A DNA stretch of 64,000 bases from Streptomyces sp. MP131-18 (GCF_001984575.1 NZ_LZNS01000001.1:4550049-4614048), one strand, 5' to 3'; shown: positions 41,625-50,569, counted from the first letter of the stretch. Numbers and translations are program-made. Notes: a model not told the origin generated them from the sequence alone.

Positions 41625-42599
41625 CTAGGCGTCGACGACCGTCTCCTGTGCGGCCGGGGTGTCCCCGGCGAGCAGCTCCGCGTCGGCCGGCACGTTCCGC
41701 TTGATCACGGCGAGCGCGATCGGGCCCAGCTCGTGGTGCCGCGCCGAGGTGGTGACGACGCCGAGCGCCCGGCCCTCGGCGCCGTCCGCGGCCAGCCGCA
41801 CCGGGGCGCCGTGCTCCGGCAGCCGCACCTCGCTGCCGTCCAGGTGCAGGAACACCAGGCGGCGCGGCGGCCGGCCCAGATTCTGCACGCGGGCGACCGT
41901 CTCCTGGCCCCGGTAGCAGCCCTTGTGCAGGTGCACTGCCGTCTCCAGCCAGCCCAGCTCGTGCGGGATGGTGCGGTGGTCGGTCTCGCGGCCGAGCCGT
42001 GGCCGGTGCCCCTCCACCCGCAGCGCCTCGAACGCGAGCACGCCCGCGGCGGGCCCGTGCGCGGCGGCGAACGCGGGCAGCTCGGCGCGCGGCAGGAACA
42101 CGTCCCGCCCGTACGCGGTCTGCCGCACCACCGCACCGGCCGGATCGGCCGCGATCGACCCCGCGGGCAGGTGCACCACCGCGAACTCCCCGGTCCGTTC
42201 CGCGACCTCCACCCGGTAGAAGAACTTCATGCTCTCCAGGTACGCGATCAGCGGCCCGGCCGTGCCCGGCTCGGTGTGCAGCCACGTCGTGCCGCCGTCG
42301 TCCACGAGGTACAGCGCGTGCTCGATGTGCCCCTTCGCGGACAGGATCAGCGCCTCCGTCGCGTGCCCGGGGGCCAGCTCGGCGACGGCCTGCGTCAGCA
42401 GCAGATGGAGCCAGCTCAGCCGGTCGGCGCCGGAGACGGTGACCACGTCCCGGTGCGACAGGTCGACGAATCCCTCGCCCGCGGCCAGCGCACGCTGCTC
42501 CCGGAAGAGATCCCCGTAGTGTGCGGCGACCCCCGCGTCCGGCTCGTCGGCGGCGACCGCACCGGGCAGGGACAGCAGGGGACTGGAGTAGGACGGCAT
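41625..42599 (-). CDS. ygfZ: YgfZ/GcvT-like folate-binding protein
   Basis: A 324-residue protein of the YgfZ family, related to aminomethyltransferase and involved in maintenance of some iron-sulfur enzymes. The diagnostic motif KGCYRGQE, with the functional Cys, lies at about residue 227. Upstream, SWLHLLLTQAVAEL and the beta-rich folate-binding body are typical. It starts 9 bases after the nur gene ends on the same strand, so the two are probably co-transcribed. Confidence 0.92.
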   Translation of the reverse strand: MPSYSSPLLSLPGAVAADEPDAGVAAHYGDLFREQRALAAGEGFVDLSHRDVVTVSGADRLSWLHLLLTQAVAELAPGHATEALILSAKGHIEHALYLVDDGGTTWLHTEPGTAGPLIAYLESMKFFYRVEVAERTGEFAVVHLPAGSIAADPAGAVVRQTAYGRDVFLPRAELPAFAAAHGPAAGVLAFEALRVEGHRPRLGRETDHRTIPHELGWLETAVHLHKGCYRGQETVARVQNLGRPPRRLVFLHLDGSEVRLPEHGAPVRLAADGAEGRALGVVTTSARHHELGPIALAVIKRNVPADAELLAGDTPAAQETVVDA

Positions 42600-42608
42600 G
42601 TCTCCAGC

Positions 42609-43058
42609 CTACGGCGTGGCCGGCCCGGGCCCCGCGGCCCTGCGCGCCGAACAGTCGCCGCAGCGGCCGAAGATCGCGAAGTGCCGCAGGTCGGTCTCGA
42701 AGCCGAAGCTCTGCCGCAGCCGCTCCGCGAACGGCTCGGCCACCTCCAGATCCGTCTCCAGCACCTGCTCGCAGTCCCGGCACATCAGGTGCAGGTGGTC
42801 GTGCCGCTCGGCCAGGTGGTATGTCGGCGCCCCGTGCCCCAGGTGGGCGTGCGAGACCAGACCCAGCTCCTCGAGCAGCTCGAGCGTGCGGTACACGGTC
42901 GAGATGTTGACCCCGCCCGCGGTGCGGCGCACCTCGGTGAGGATGTCCTCCGGTGTGGAGTGCTCCAGCTTCTCGACAGCCTCCAGGACCAGCTGCCGCT
43001 GCGGGGTCAGCCGGTAGCCGCGGTTGCGCAGATCGGTCTGCCAGTCGGTGCTCACCAC
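42609..43058 (-). CDS. nur: Fur-family nickel regulator Nur
   Basis: A 149-residue Fur-family repressor. The HTH is in residues 10-75 (RGYRLTPQRQLVLEAV, NISTVYRTLELLEELGL). The histidines match the S. coelicolor Nur numbering as I recall it: His33, His86, His88 and His90 (M site) and His70, His72 and His126 (nickel site). Two CXXC pairs (Cys93/96 and Cys133/136) are also present. Nur represses nickel uptake and switches between iron and nickel superoxide dismutase. The exact His set makes Nur more likely than Fur or Zur. Confidence 0.85.
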   Translation of the reverse strand: MVSTDWQTDLRNRGYRLTPQRQLVLEAVEKLEHSTPEDILTEVRRTAGGVNISTVYRTLELLEELGLVSHAHLGHGAPTYHLAERHDHLHLMCRDCEQVLETDLEVAEPFAERLRQSFGFETDLRHFAIFGRCGDCSARRAAGPGPATP

Positions 43059-43086
43059 GTTGCCCAGTGTAGAAGGAGAAAAAGCA

Positions 43087-43123
43087 CACGGACCCCGCCC
43101 GAGGGGACGGGACGGGGTCCGTG
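43087..43123 (-). terminator. Rho-independent terminator of the export operon
   Basis: CACGGACCCCG (43087-43097) pairs perfectly with CGGGGTCCGTG (43113-43123) over a 15-base loop. On the minus strand it is followed by TGTGCTTTTTCTCC. It ends the operon whose last gene stops at 43158 and shields nur. Confidence 0.88.
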
Positions 43124-43157
43124 CGAGGAGGCGTGTCCCATCCTGCGGGACCCGGCG

Positions 43158-44372
43158 TCAAACCGCCGTAAGTGCCTCGGTCGGCGAGAGCCGCGCCGCG
43201 CGCAGCGCCGGATAGAAGCCCGCCACCGCTCCGATCGCCAGCGTGGCCGCGAGTCCGCCGCCGGTCGCCCAGGCGGGAACGAGCGCGGGCCAGCCGCGCA
43301 GCGCCGCGTAGCCGCCGGTGACGGCGATGCCCGCCACCACGCCGCCGGCGCCGCCCAGCGCGGACAGCAGCAGCGACTCGACGAGGAACTGGCCGCGGAT
43401 CTGCCCGCGCGTCGCGCCGAGGGAACGCCGCAGCCCGATCTCGGAACGCCGTTCCAGCACCGAGATCACCATGGTGTTCGCCACCCCGACCCCGCCGGCG
43501 AGCAGCGCGACCGACCCCAGGCCGAGCAGCAGCCCGCCGAGCGCGTCGTCGGCCGCCTCCTGCGCGGCGAGCGCGTCCGAGGGGCGGGACACCTCCACCT
43601 CGTTCGGCGCGGCCGGGTTGGCCGTCGCCGCGAGCACCGCCTGCACGTCCGGAACGGCACCCTCCGCGGCGCGGGCGTACACGGTGGTCGCGTGCCCGTC
43701 GAAGCCCAGCTCCCGCTCGGCGAACTCCCAGCCGACCAGCGCCGCCGCGTCCAGCTCGGGCGTGAGCGGCGCCGGGTGCAGGATGCCGGTCACCGTGCAC
43801 CACCGGCCGCCGAGCCACACCTGCACCGCGGGCCCCACCCGGTGCACCCCCAGGCGCCGCGCGGCGTCCGCGCCGAGCACCACCGCCGGGTGCGCGCCGG
43901 TCGCCTCGTTCAGCCAGTCGCCCTCGGCGACCTCGGCGCCGACCGTGTCCGGCAGCCCGGGACCCGCCGCCCACACCCCGAGCCCGCCGGTCTCCCCGGC
44001 CGGAACGCGGTCGTTGCGGTAGACGTCGGCCTCGACGCGGCCCGTCGCACCGGCGGCCTCGACCGGCGGGATGCGGGCGATCATCGCGAGCGCCTCGTCC
44101 GGCAGGTGTGCCTGGCCGCCGCCGAACGCCTGGCCGGGCGCGGCCGTCAGCAGATTGGTGCCGAGGGCGTCGAGCCGCCGGTCGAGATCGGCCCGCCCGG
44201 AGGAGGAGATGCCCACCACGGAGATCATCGCCGCGATGCCGAGCGCGATGCCGAGCGCCGAGAGGACCACCCGCATCGGCCGGGCCCGCAGCCCCGCCCC
44301 GCCCGTGCGCAGCACGTCGGCGGGCCGCAGCCGCGCCGCCACCGGCGCGTCCGTCCGGCCGCGGCGGCTCAC
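43158..44372 (-). CDS. MacB-like FtsX permease
   Basis: A 404-residue permease with one N-terminal helix (MRVVLSALGIALGIAAMISVVG), a large external domain, and three C-terminal helices with the family loop ERRSEIGLRRSLGATRGQI. The protein ends LSPTEALTAV, typical for MacB/LolC permeases. The GTG start overlaps the ATPase stop by 4 bases (GTGA). It is the last gene of a four-gene export operon with lipoprotein, adaptor and ATPase. Confidence 0.92.
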   Translation of the reverse strand: MSRRGRTDAPVAARLRPADVLRTGGAGLRARPMRVVLSALGIALGIAAMISVVGISSSGRADLDRRLDALGTNLLTAAPGQAFGGGQAHLPDEALAMIARIPPVEAAGATGRVEADVYRNDRVPAGETGGLGVWAAGPGLPDTVGAEVAEGDWLNEATGAHPAVVLGADAARRLGVHRVGPAVQVWLGGRWCTVTGILHPAPLTPELDAAALVGWEFAERELGFDGHATTVYARAAEGAVPDVQAVLAATANPAAPNEVEVSRPSDALAAQEAADDALGGLLLGLGSVALLAGGVGVANTMVISVLERRSEIGLRRSLGATRGQIRGQFLVESLLLSALGGAGGVVAGIAVTGGYAALRGWPALVPAWATGGGLAATLAIGAVAGFYPALRAARLSPTEALTAV

Positions 44373-45085
44373 CGCACGCCCCCGGAGGCCGCGGGCCGCG
44401 CCGTGGTGTCGTCGACGATCCGGCCGTCCCGCAACGCGATCCGCCGCGGCAGCGCGCCGGCGAGTTCGCGGTCGTGCGTGATGACCACGACCGCGGTGCC
44501 GGCCGCGTTCAGCTCGCGCAGCAGCGAAAGCACCGCCGCGCCCGACGCCGAGTCCAGCGCGCCGGTCGGCTCGTCCGCCAGCAGCAGCGGCGGGTCGCCG
44601 AGCACCGCGCGCGCGATGGCGCACCGCTGCTTCTCGCCGCCGGACAGCTCGTGCGGCCGGTGCCGCAGCCGGTGGCCGAGGCCGACGCGGCGCAGCGCCT
44701 CCTCCGCGAGCGCGCGGCGCCGCCCGCGGGGCGCTCCGCCGTACAGCAGCCCGTCCGCGACGCTGTCGAGCACGGGCACCCCGGGGGCGAGGTGGAACTG
44801 CTGGAACACGAACCCGATCGCCCGGGCGCGCAGCGCCGACAGCTGCCGGTCGGACAGCGCGTCGATGCGGTGCCCGTCGACGCGCACCGTGCCGGACGTC
44901 GGCCGGTCCAGCGTGCCCATCACGTTCAGCAGCGTCGACTTGCCCGAGCCCGACGGGCCGACGACGGCGAGGAGTTCGCCGCGTTCGACCGTCAGCGTGG
45001 CGCCGTGCAACGCCGTCACCGCGCCGTAGCCGCGGGCCGCTCCGCGCAGCTCGACCACGGGCGGCAGGGAGCCCTCCGCGGTCAT
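44369..45085 (-). CDS. MacB-like ABC ATPase
   Basis: A 238-residue ATP-binding subunit. Walker A is GPSGSGKSTLLN, the signature is LSGGEKQRCAIARA, Walker B is LLADEPTGALD and the switch is VVVITHDREL. The start at 45085 overlaps the adaptor stop by 4 bases (ATGA). It powers the FtsX permease encoded immediately downstream. Confidence 0.93.
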   Translation of the reverse strand: MTAEGSLPPVVELRGAARGYGAVTALHGATLTVERGELLAVVGPSGSGKSTLLNVMGTLDRPTSGTVRVDGHRIDALSDRQLSALRARAIGFVFQQFHLAPGVPVLDSVADGLLYGGAPRGRRRALAEEALRRVGLGHRLRHRPHELSGGEKQRCAIARAVLGDPPLLLADEPTGALDSASGAAVLSLLRELNAAGTAVVVITHDRELAGALPRRIALRDGRIVDDTTARPAASGGVR

Positions 45086-46140
45086 CCGGGCACCCCCACG
45101 ACCGTTCCCTCGGCGATGCCTTCGCCCTCGACCTCCACCAGACCCCGCGCGAACAGGCCGGTCGTGACGCGCACATAGCTGCTGGTGCCGCCGGACACCA
45201 CCTCCAGGCCGTAGCCGCCCTCGCGCAGCGCGACCAGGGCGCCCACCGGCACCGCGAGCACGTCCGCGCGCCGCTCGGCGGTCAGCAGGACGGTGACGGG
45301 CGCGGCCTGGTAGGTGCCGAGCGCCTCCTGGTCGGCCACGGTGAGGACCAGCGGGATCGTGACGGCCGGTTCGCCCTCGGGCTCGGCGGCCTCCGCGGTG
45401 GCCGCACCGATCTCCGCGACCACGGCCTCGACCGCGGTGCCGTCGGGCAGTTCGACGCCGGCCGCGGCGCCCTCGCTCACCAGGTCTTCGAGACCGGCGT
45501 CGAGGTCGACGCCGATGCGCCGCTCGGTGCCGGTCACGTCCAGGACGGGCCCGCCCGCGGGCGCGCCCGGCGCGGCGTGCAGCTGCTGCACCCGGGCGGT
45601 GCCCGCGGCCACCGCCACGTCGGCGGGCCCCACGGTGCCCGTCTCCTCGGCGCCGAGGTCGCGCTGCCACCGCGTCACCGCCTCGGCCGTCGCGTCCGAG
45701 TACTCGGTGTCGACGGTGAATCCGGTGTAGCCGAGCTTCGCGAGGTTGTGCTCGACGAGCTGCACGTCCTCGCCCGCGGCCCCCGGTTCCAGCGTGCGGT
45801 GGAGCGGCGCCGCGCCGTGGAACAGCGGCACGGGAACGGCGTTGACGGCGTACAGCGGCTCGCCGCGGCCCACCGTGTCGCCCGGCTCGGGCAGCCAGGT
45901 CACGATGCCCGAGCCGTTCTGCGCCTGAACGGTGAGCGGGTCGCCGTGGCCGAGGAACCCGGTGACCTCCTCGGTCCTGGTCAGCGTCTCGGTCGTCACT
46001 TCCGCGGTGGCGGGCGGCCCGTCCGGCCCGGCGTCCGCCGCGCCGGCGCCGTCCGCGCCTCCGAAGCCCGCGGCGGCCACCCCCGCGGCTCCGGCCGCGG
46101 CCACCGCGCCCAGCGTGATCAGGGCGGTGCGGAGTTTCAT
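45082..46140 (-). CDS. HlyD/MacA-like adaptor with peptidoglycan-binding domain
   Basis: A 352-residue membrane-anchored adaptor. An N-terminal signal-anchor (residues 5-25) leads to a beta-barrel/lipoyl part (VTGFLGHGDPLTV, GIVTWLPEPGDTVGRGEPLY). A PG_binding_1 segment follows (AGEDVQLVEHNLAKLGY with FTVDTEYSDATAEAVTRWQ). The second barrel precedes the C-terminus. Gram-positive adaptors of this design link an ABC exporter to the cell wall. It lies 3 bases after the lipoprotein gene and overlaps the ATPase gene. Confidence 0.9.
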   Translation of the reverse strand: MKLRTALITLGAVAAAGAAGVAAAGFGGADGAGAADAGPDGPPATAEVTTETLTRTEEVTGFLGHGDPLTVQAQNGSGIVTWLPEPGDTVGRGEPLYAVNAVPVPLFHGAAPLHRTLEPGAAGEDVQLVEHNLAKLGYTGFTVDTEYSDATAEAVTRWQRDLGAEETGTVGPADVAVAAGTARVQQLHAAPGAPAGGPVLDVTGTERRIGVDLDAGLEDLVSEGAAAGVELPDGTAVEAVVAEIGAATAEAAEPEGEPAVTIPLVLTVADQEALGTYQAAPVTVLLTAERRADVLAVPVGALVALREGGYGLEVVSGGTSSYVRVTTGLFARGLVEVEGEGIAEGTVVGVPG

Positions 46141-46143
46141 CGC

Positions 46144-46689
46144 TCAGCCCCTCCCCATGCCGTCCAGGTGCTCCTGGCAGGCTTCGAGCGCCGCGTCGTA
46201 GCCGGGGGCGGCCGGGTCGACGGCGCCGGGCTCCAGGCCCGCGGCCGGGTCGGGATCGGGCACGTCGATGCCGTTCTCCCGCATGCACGCGGCGAACTCC
46301 CGCATGGCGTCGAGCTGTTCGGCGCCGGGCTCGGGCTGCTCCGCGTACTGTTCCGGCGCCAGGTCGCGGCAGGCTTCGAACGCGGTCATCAGCGCGTCGC
46401 GGCCCTCGCCCTCCCCGGCGGCGTCCGTCAGGTCCAGCTCCCCGGTCGCGGGGTCGGGGTCGGGCACCTCGAGGCCGTTCTCCCGCAGGCACTCGGCGAA
46501 CTTCCGGCCCTGCTCGGCCGGGTCCGCGTCGCCCGCGGCGGCGTCCGGCGACGCGCCGCCGTCCACGGCGGCGACCTGGCCGCCGTCGCCGCCGTCGCCC
46601 CCGCCGCAGGCGGTGAGCAGGGCGGCGCCGAGTGCCGCGGCGGTCAGGGCGCGCCGGGCGCGGGTCAGGGGTTTCCTGTTCGGTTTCAT
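46144..46689 (-). CDS. Lipoprotein with duplicated Cys motif
   Basis: A 181-residue lipoprotein: signal peptide with lipobox LLTAC (Cys28), then a Gly/Asp linker. The body is two copies of one unit: FAECLRENGLEVPDPDP with a following FEACRDL, and FAACMRENGIDVPDPDP with a following LEACQEHL. Each copy thus has a Cys pair, probably a disulfide. It is the first gene of the MacAB-like export operon. Its role is probably extracellular, as a partner or substrate receptor of the exporter. I do not know a described function. Confidence 0.82.
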   Translation of the reverse strand: MKPNRKPLTRARRALTAAALGAALLTACGGGDGGDGGQVAAVDGGASPDAAAGDADPAEQGRKFAECLRENGLEVPDPDPATGELDLTDAAGEGEGRDALMTAFEACRDLAPEQYAEQPEPGAEQLDAMREFAACMRENGIDVPDPDPAAGLEPGAVDPAAPGYDAALEACQEHLDGMGRG

Positions 46690-46809
46690 GGCGAGGATGC
46701 TGTACGCCGCGGGTGGGCGGCCCCTGCGCGCCGGCTGGGAGAACGCTGGGAACGCGGAGCGGGGCCGGAACGCCCGCGGACGAGGCACAGGCGAGGGAAG
46801 GAAAAGGCG

Positions 46810-47565
46810 ATGGATCTGGGACTGGCCGACCGCGTGTACGTGGTGACCGGCGGCAGCAAAGGCCTGGGGTACGCGACGGCCGCCGCGCTGGTGGCGGACG
46901 GCGCCCGGGTGGTGGTGTCCTCCCGCGACCCGGCGCACGTCACGGCCGCCGTCGAACGCCTCGGCGGCGCGGGGCGCGCCGTCGGCCTGGCCGCCGACCT
47001 GGCCGACCCGGCGGCCCCCGGGCGGCTGGTGGAGGCGGCGGTGAACGGGTTCGGGCGGCTCGACGGCGCGCTGATCTCGGTGGGCGGTCCGCCGCCCGGC
47101 ACCGCGGGCGCGGCCACCGACGAGCAGTGGCGGGCGGCGTTCGAGTCGGTGTTCCTCGGCGCGGTGCGGGCCGCGCGCACGGTCGTCGGCCACCTCGGCG
47201 AGGGCGGCGCGGTCGGCCTGGTCCTGTCGACCTCGGCGCGGTCGCCGATCCCCGGCCTCGGCATCTCCAACGGCCTGCGCCCCGGCCTCGCCATGGCCGC
47301 CAAGGACCTGGCGGACGAGCACGGGCCGCGCGGCGTGCGGGTGTTCGGGCTGCTGCCGGGCCGGATCTCGACCGACAGGATGCGGGATCTCGACGCGGCG
47401 GCCGACGAGGACGCCCGCGCCCGCACCCGTTCGTCGATCCCGCTGAACCGTTACGGCGAGCCCGAGGAGTTCGGCCGCGTCGCCGCGTTCCTGCTGTCCC
47501 CGGCCGCGGGCTACGTCACCGGGGCGGTGGTCCCCGTCGACGGCGGCGCGCTGCGGACGGTGTGA
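46810..47565 (+). CDS. Short-chain dehydrogenase, atypical active site
   Basis: A 251-residue Rossmann-fold protein. The cofactor motif is VVTGGSKGLGYA (TGXXXGXG). The Ser of the active site is present in VLSTSARSPIPG, but the expected Tyr-X3-Lys is replaced by ISNGLRPGLAM, an Asn-X3-Arg pattern, followed by AAKDLA. The C-terminal half is normal (GYVTGAVVPVDGGAL). Some SDR subgroups share the SN..R form, and their activity is not established. The ATG at 46810 follows a GGAAAAGG site. Its 3' end overlaps the convergent kinase gene by 55 bases. Confidence 0.85.
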   Translation: MDLGLADRVYVVTGGSKGLGYATAAALVADGARVVVSSRDPAHVTAAVERLGGAGRAVGLAADLADPAAPGRLVEAAVNGFGRLDGALISVGGPPPGTAGAATDEQWRAAFESVFLGAVRAARTVVGHLGEGGAVGLVLSTSARSPIPGLGISNGLRPGLAMAAKDLADEHGPRGVRVFGLLPGRISTDRMRDLDAAADEDARARTRSSIPLNRYGEPEEFGRVAAFLLSPAAGYVTGAVVPVDGGALRTV

Positions 47566-48983
47566 GGCGCGCCCGCCCCGTCCTGGCCGGCCAGGGGCAG
47601 GGTCAGGCGGAACGTCGTGCCCTCCCCGACGGCGGTCTCGACGTCGACCCGCCCGCCGTGGGCCTGCGCGAGCGCCGCGGCGATGGGCAGTCCGAGGCCC
47701 GCGCCGCCGTCCGCGCCGGCGCCCGCGCGCACCCGGTACAGGCGGTCGAAGATCCGCGGCACGTGCTCCGGCGGAATGCCGGGCCCCGTGTCGGCGACCT
47801 CCACCACCGCCGCGTCCCCGGCCCGGCCGACCCGCAGGGTGACCGCGGCGCCGGGCGGGGTGTGCCGCAGCGCGTTCGTCAGCAGATTGCCGACGATCTG
47901 CCGCAGGCGCAGCGCATCGCCGCACACCGTGACCGGCTCCGGCCGGTCCCCGCCCAAGCCGTGACCGGTCAGTGAGATCGCCCGTTCCGGAGCCTGGACG
48001 CGCGCCGCGCCGGCCAGGTCCGCGGCGAGGGCGAGCAGGTCGACGGGGGCGCGACCGAGCCGCGGCTGCTCGTCCAGCCTGGCCAGCAGCAGCAGATCCG
48101 CCACCAGCACGCCCATCCGCGTCGCCTCCGCCTCGATCCTGGCCAGCGCCTGGCCCGCGTCCCCGCCCCTGCGGGCCAGTTCGGCGAAGCCGCGGATCGA
48201 CGTCAGGGGGGTGCGCAGTTCGTGCGAGGCGTCGGAGAGGAAGCGGCGCAGCCGCTGCTCCGACGCCCGGCGGGCGGTGATCTCGGACTCGACGCGGTCG
48301 AGCATCGCGTTCATGGCCAGTCCTAGCCGTCCGGGCTCGGTCCCCGGGTGCGCCCCGCGGACCCGCCGGGCCAGGTCGCCGCCGGTGATCCGGCCGGCCG
48401 TCGCCTCGATCCTGGTCAGCGGGCGCAGTCCGAGCCTGATCACCCAGGCCGCGGCGGCGGCGAGCAGCAGCAGCACCACGCCGAGGACGGCCGCGTCGAT
48501 GAGCAGCAGCCGGTCGACGGTCGCGTCGACCTGCGCCAGCGAGAACGCGGTGACCACCAGCGCGCCGTCCTCCGCGGTCCTGGCGTCGACCCGCCAGGAG
48601 GCGCCGCCCCCGTGGCCCGGCACGGTGAACGGCCCGCCCGCCCGCGCCCGCAGCTCCCCGGCGGGCGGCAGCCGCGGCCCCCCGGGCGCCTCCGCGGCCG
48701 GCACGGCGGCCAGCAGGGCGCCGTCCCCGCCGAACACGTAGATCCGGCTGCCGCCGCCGAACCGGTCGCCCAGCAGTTCGCGGCTCTCCCGGTCGGCGTT
48801 CGCCAGGGACGCGAGCCGGCCGGCGGTCACGCCGTCCGCCGGGTCCCCGGCCGCCGCGAACTGCTCGTCCACCCGGTCCGTCAGGTAGGTCCGCAGCAGC
48901 ACGATGCCCGCCGCGTTCGCGGCCAGCAGCGCCAGCGCGCTGAGCGCCGCGGTGATCAGCACGAGGCGGGTGCGCAGCGTCAC
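47511..48983 (-). CDS. OmpR-type sensor histidine kinase
   Basis: A 490-residue kinase. Two helices (about 7-32 and 160-182) frame a 125-residue extracytoplasmic sensor; then HAMP (LRPLTRIEATAGRITGGDLA), HisKA with His254 in SDASHELRTPL, and the ATPase domain with DTGPGIPPEHVPRIFDRLYR and GGAGLGLPI. The GTG at 48983 overlaps the response-regulator stop by 4 bases. It forms a two-component pair with that gene. The signal is unknown. Confidence 0.92.
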   Translation of the reverse strand: MTLRTRLVLITAALSALALLAANAAGIVLLRTYLTDRVDEQFAAAGDPADGVTAGRLASLANADRESRELLGDRFGGGSRIYVFGGDGALLAAVPAAEAPGGPRLPPAGELRARAGGPFTVPGHGGGASWRVDARTAEDGALVVTAFSLAQVDATVDRLLLIDAAVLGVVLLLLAAAAAWVIRLGLRPLTRIEATAGRITGGDLARRVRGAHPGTEPGRLGLAMNAMLDRVESEITARRASEQRLRRFLSDASHELRTPLTSIRGFAELARRGGDAGQALARIEAEATRMGVLVADLLLLARLDEQPRLGRAPVDLLALAADLAGAARVQAPERAISLTGHGLGGDRPEPVTVCGDALRLRQIVGNLLTNALRHTPPGAAVTLRVGRAGDAAVVEVADTGPGIPPEHVPRIFDRLYRVRAGAGADGGAGLGLPIAAALAQAHGGRVDVETAVGEGTTFRLTLPLAGQDGAGAPHTVRSAPPSTGTTAPVT

Positions 48984-49681
48984 GGCGTGCCGCGCAGCAC
49001 GTAGCCGACGCCGCGCACGGTGTGGATCAGCGGCGGGCGGTCGGCGTCGATCTTCTTCCGCAGGTAGTACACGTAGCTCTCCACGATCCTGGCGTCGCCG
49101 CCGAAGCCGTAGGACCACACCCGGTCCAGGATCTGCTCCTTGCTGAGCACCCGGCCCGCGTTCCTGAGCAGGTAGCCCAGCAGCCGGAACTCGGTCGGCG
49201 ACAGGTCGACGCGCCGGCCGCCGCGGTGCACGCGGTGGGCCTCCTCGTCCAGCTCCAGGTCGGCGTAGCGCAGCACGGTGTCCGCCGCCCGCGCGGGGGC
49301 GGGTGCGCCCCGGCGCAGGATGGCGCGGACGCGCAGGACCACCTCCTCCAGGCTGAACGGCTTGGTGACGTAGTCGTCCGCGCCCGCGCTGAGCCCGGCC
49401 ACGCGGTCGGTGACGTCGTCCCGCGCGGTGAGGAACAGCACCGGCACCTGGCAGGCGTCGCGGCGCAGCGTGCGGGCGACGTCGAAACCGTCCAGGTCGG
49501 GCAGCACCACGTCCAGCACGATCAGGTCCGGCTCCCGCGCGCGCACGGCGTTCAGCGCCGCCACGCCGCTGTCCGCGCAGCGCACGGTGAAACCGGTGAG
49601 GCGGAACGTCTGGGCCAGCAGGTCACGGATGTTGGGCTCGTCGTCGACGACGAGCAGGCCGGCGGCCGGTGAGGTGGTCAC
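48980..49681 (-). CDS. OmpR-family response regulator
   Basis: A 233-residue regulator. The receiver has Asp13/Asp14, phospho-acceptor Asp57 (LIVLDVVLP) and Lys in YVTKPF. The winged-helix domain (about 130-230) contains LSPTEFRLLGYLLRNAGRVLSKEQIL and ends HTVRGVGYVL. It is transcribed before its kinase with a 4-base overlap. Likely autoregulated, but the 64-base upstream gap shows no clear repeat. Confidence 0.93.
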   Translation of the reverse strand: MTTSPAAGLLVVDDEPNIRDLLAQTFRLTGFTVRCADSGVAALNAVRAREPDLIVLDVVLPDLDGFDVARTLRRDACQVPVLFLTARDDVTDRVAGLSAGADDYVTKPFSLEEVVLRVRAILRRGAPAPARAADTVLRYADLELDEEAHRVHRGGRRVDLSPTEFRLLGYLLRNAGRVLSKEQILDRVWSYGFGGDARIVESYVYYLRKKIDADRPPLIHTVRGVGYVLRGTP

Positions 49682-49745
49682 CGGAGGATGTCTACGCCAC
49701 CAAGCTCAAAATTCCCTGAGTGGCCGCGGCCGGGCCGCCGCGGCC

Positions 49746-50438
49746 TCAGAAGCGGGGCGTGCGGCCGCCCTCGCGCGCGGCCTTCCGGTGCCCGAGCACG
49801 GTGGGGAAGCGGTCCAGCGCCTGGACCTCCTTCGCGGCCACCGGGTCGATGTGGCCGAGCACGCGGTAGATGGCCGTGTGGTCGCCGACCAGGTCGCGCC
49901 GGTGTATCGACTCGTGGTGCATGATCCGGTTGCGCAGCCTGCGCAGCGAGTCGAGTACGGCGTGCAGATCGTCCCTGCGCCCCGAGTAGTGCGGGAACGC
50001 CTTGTGCAGCGTCGGCACCCACAGCCGCCGGTCGTAGGCGCCGCCCCGGCCGCCCTTGCTCAGCAGCGCCACCCAGAACCCCAGGTTGAGCCCGGCGACC
50101 ACGCTGTCGTGCGGAACCGGCCGCCTGCCGGGGCCGTACCCCAGCTCGTTCCTGCACTTGCGGCGTGCGGCGGTCACCAGCCGCATCGAGGCGTCGTTCA
50201 GCGGGGCCGCCATCCACCAGTCGGGCCGGCCGAACGCGGTGCTCAACTCCCGGTGCAGCGCGTTCCGCAGGGATATCTCCAGGCAGTGCAGCGGGCCGTA
50301 GAGCGCGGCGGACGCCTCCACGTTCCACCAGTAGAGCCGGACAGCCGCCTTCGCCTCGCCGCCCGTGGCCCGCAGGTAGGGCCCGAGCCGGGAGGAGGAG
50401 AAGGCGCGGGACATCCAGGCGGGCACCTGGTCGGTCAT
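49746..50438 (-). CDS. Abi-family (Abi_2-like) HEPN protein
   Basis: A 230-residue helical protein resembling the Abi_2/AbiF family. The N-terminal segment LYGPLHCLEISLRNALHREL is typical. The HEPN RNase motif R-X4-H is present as Arg169-Asn170-X3-His174 in RLRNRIMHHES, and a second RN..H pattern sits at Arg58-His62. Family members are RNases that abort phage infection, and AbiF is considered related to the ancestor of Cas13. The gene sits among core genes, not in an island. About 97 bases upstream on its own strand is a 14-bp perfect hairpin that could be part of an associated RNA. Confidence 0.75.
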   Translation of the reverse strand: MTDQVPAWMSRAFSSSRLGPYLRATGGEAKAAVRLYWWNVEASAALYGPLHCLEISLRNALHRELSTAFGRPDWWMAAPLNDASMRLVTAARRKCRNELGYGPGRRPVPHDSVVAGLNLGFWVALLSKGGRGGAYDRRLWVPTLHKAFPHYSGRRDDLHAVLDSLRRLRNRIMHHESIHRRDLVGDHTAIYRVLGHIDPVAAKEVQALDRFPTVLGHRKAAREGGRTPRF

Positions 50439-50534
50439 CGCTGGCTCCCGGGACAGGGGTTGGCGGCCGTGGTACGGTCGGACACGTAAGCCTCTGGTCC
50501 GCCTCTGCATGCATGCCACCCGAGGCAAGGCGTA

Positions 50535-50569
50535 GTGCCCCTGGCCGCCGTGACTGCGGCCAGGGGCAC
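50535..50569 (-). ncRNA. Exceptionally stable hairpin upstream of the Abi gene
   Basis: GTGCCCCTGGCCGC (50535-50548) and GCGGCCAGGGGCAC (50556-50569) pair perfectly over a 7-base loop. No T-run follows on either strand. On the Abi strand a TATCGT hexamer (50636-50631) could start a transcript running through this hairpin and the palindromic GCATGCATGC (50507-50516) into the Abi gene. It may be a structured leader or a separate RNA. Alternatively it could end transcription from the gene stopping at 50751. Confidence 0.45.
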
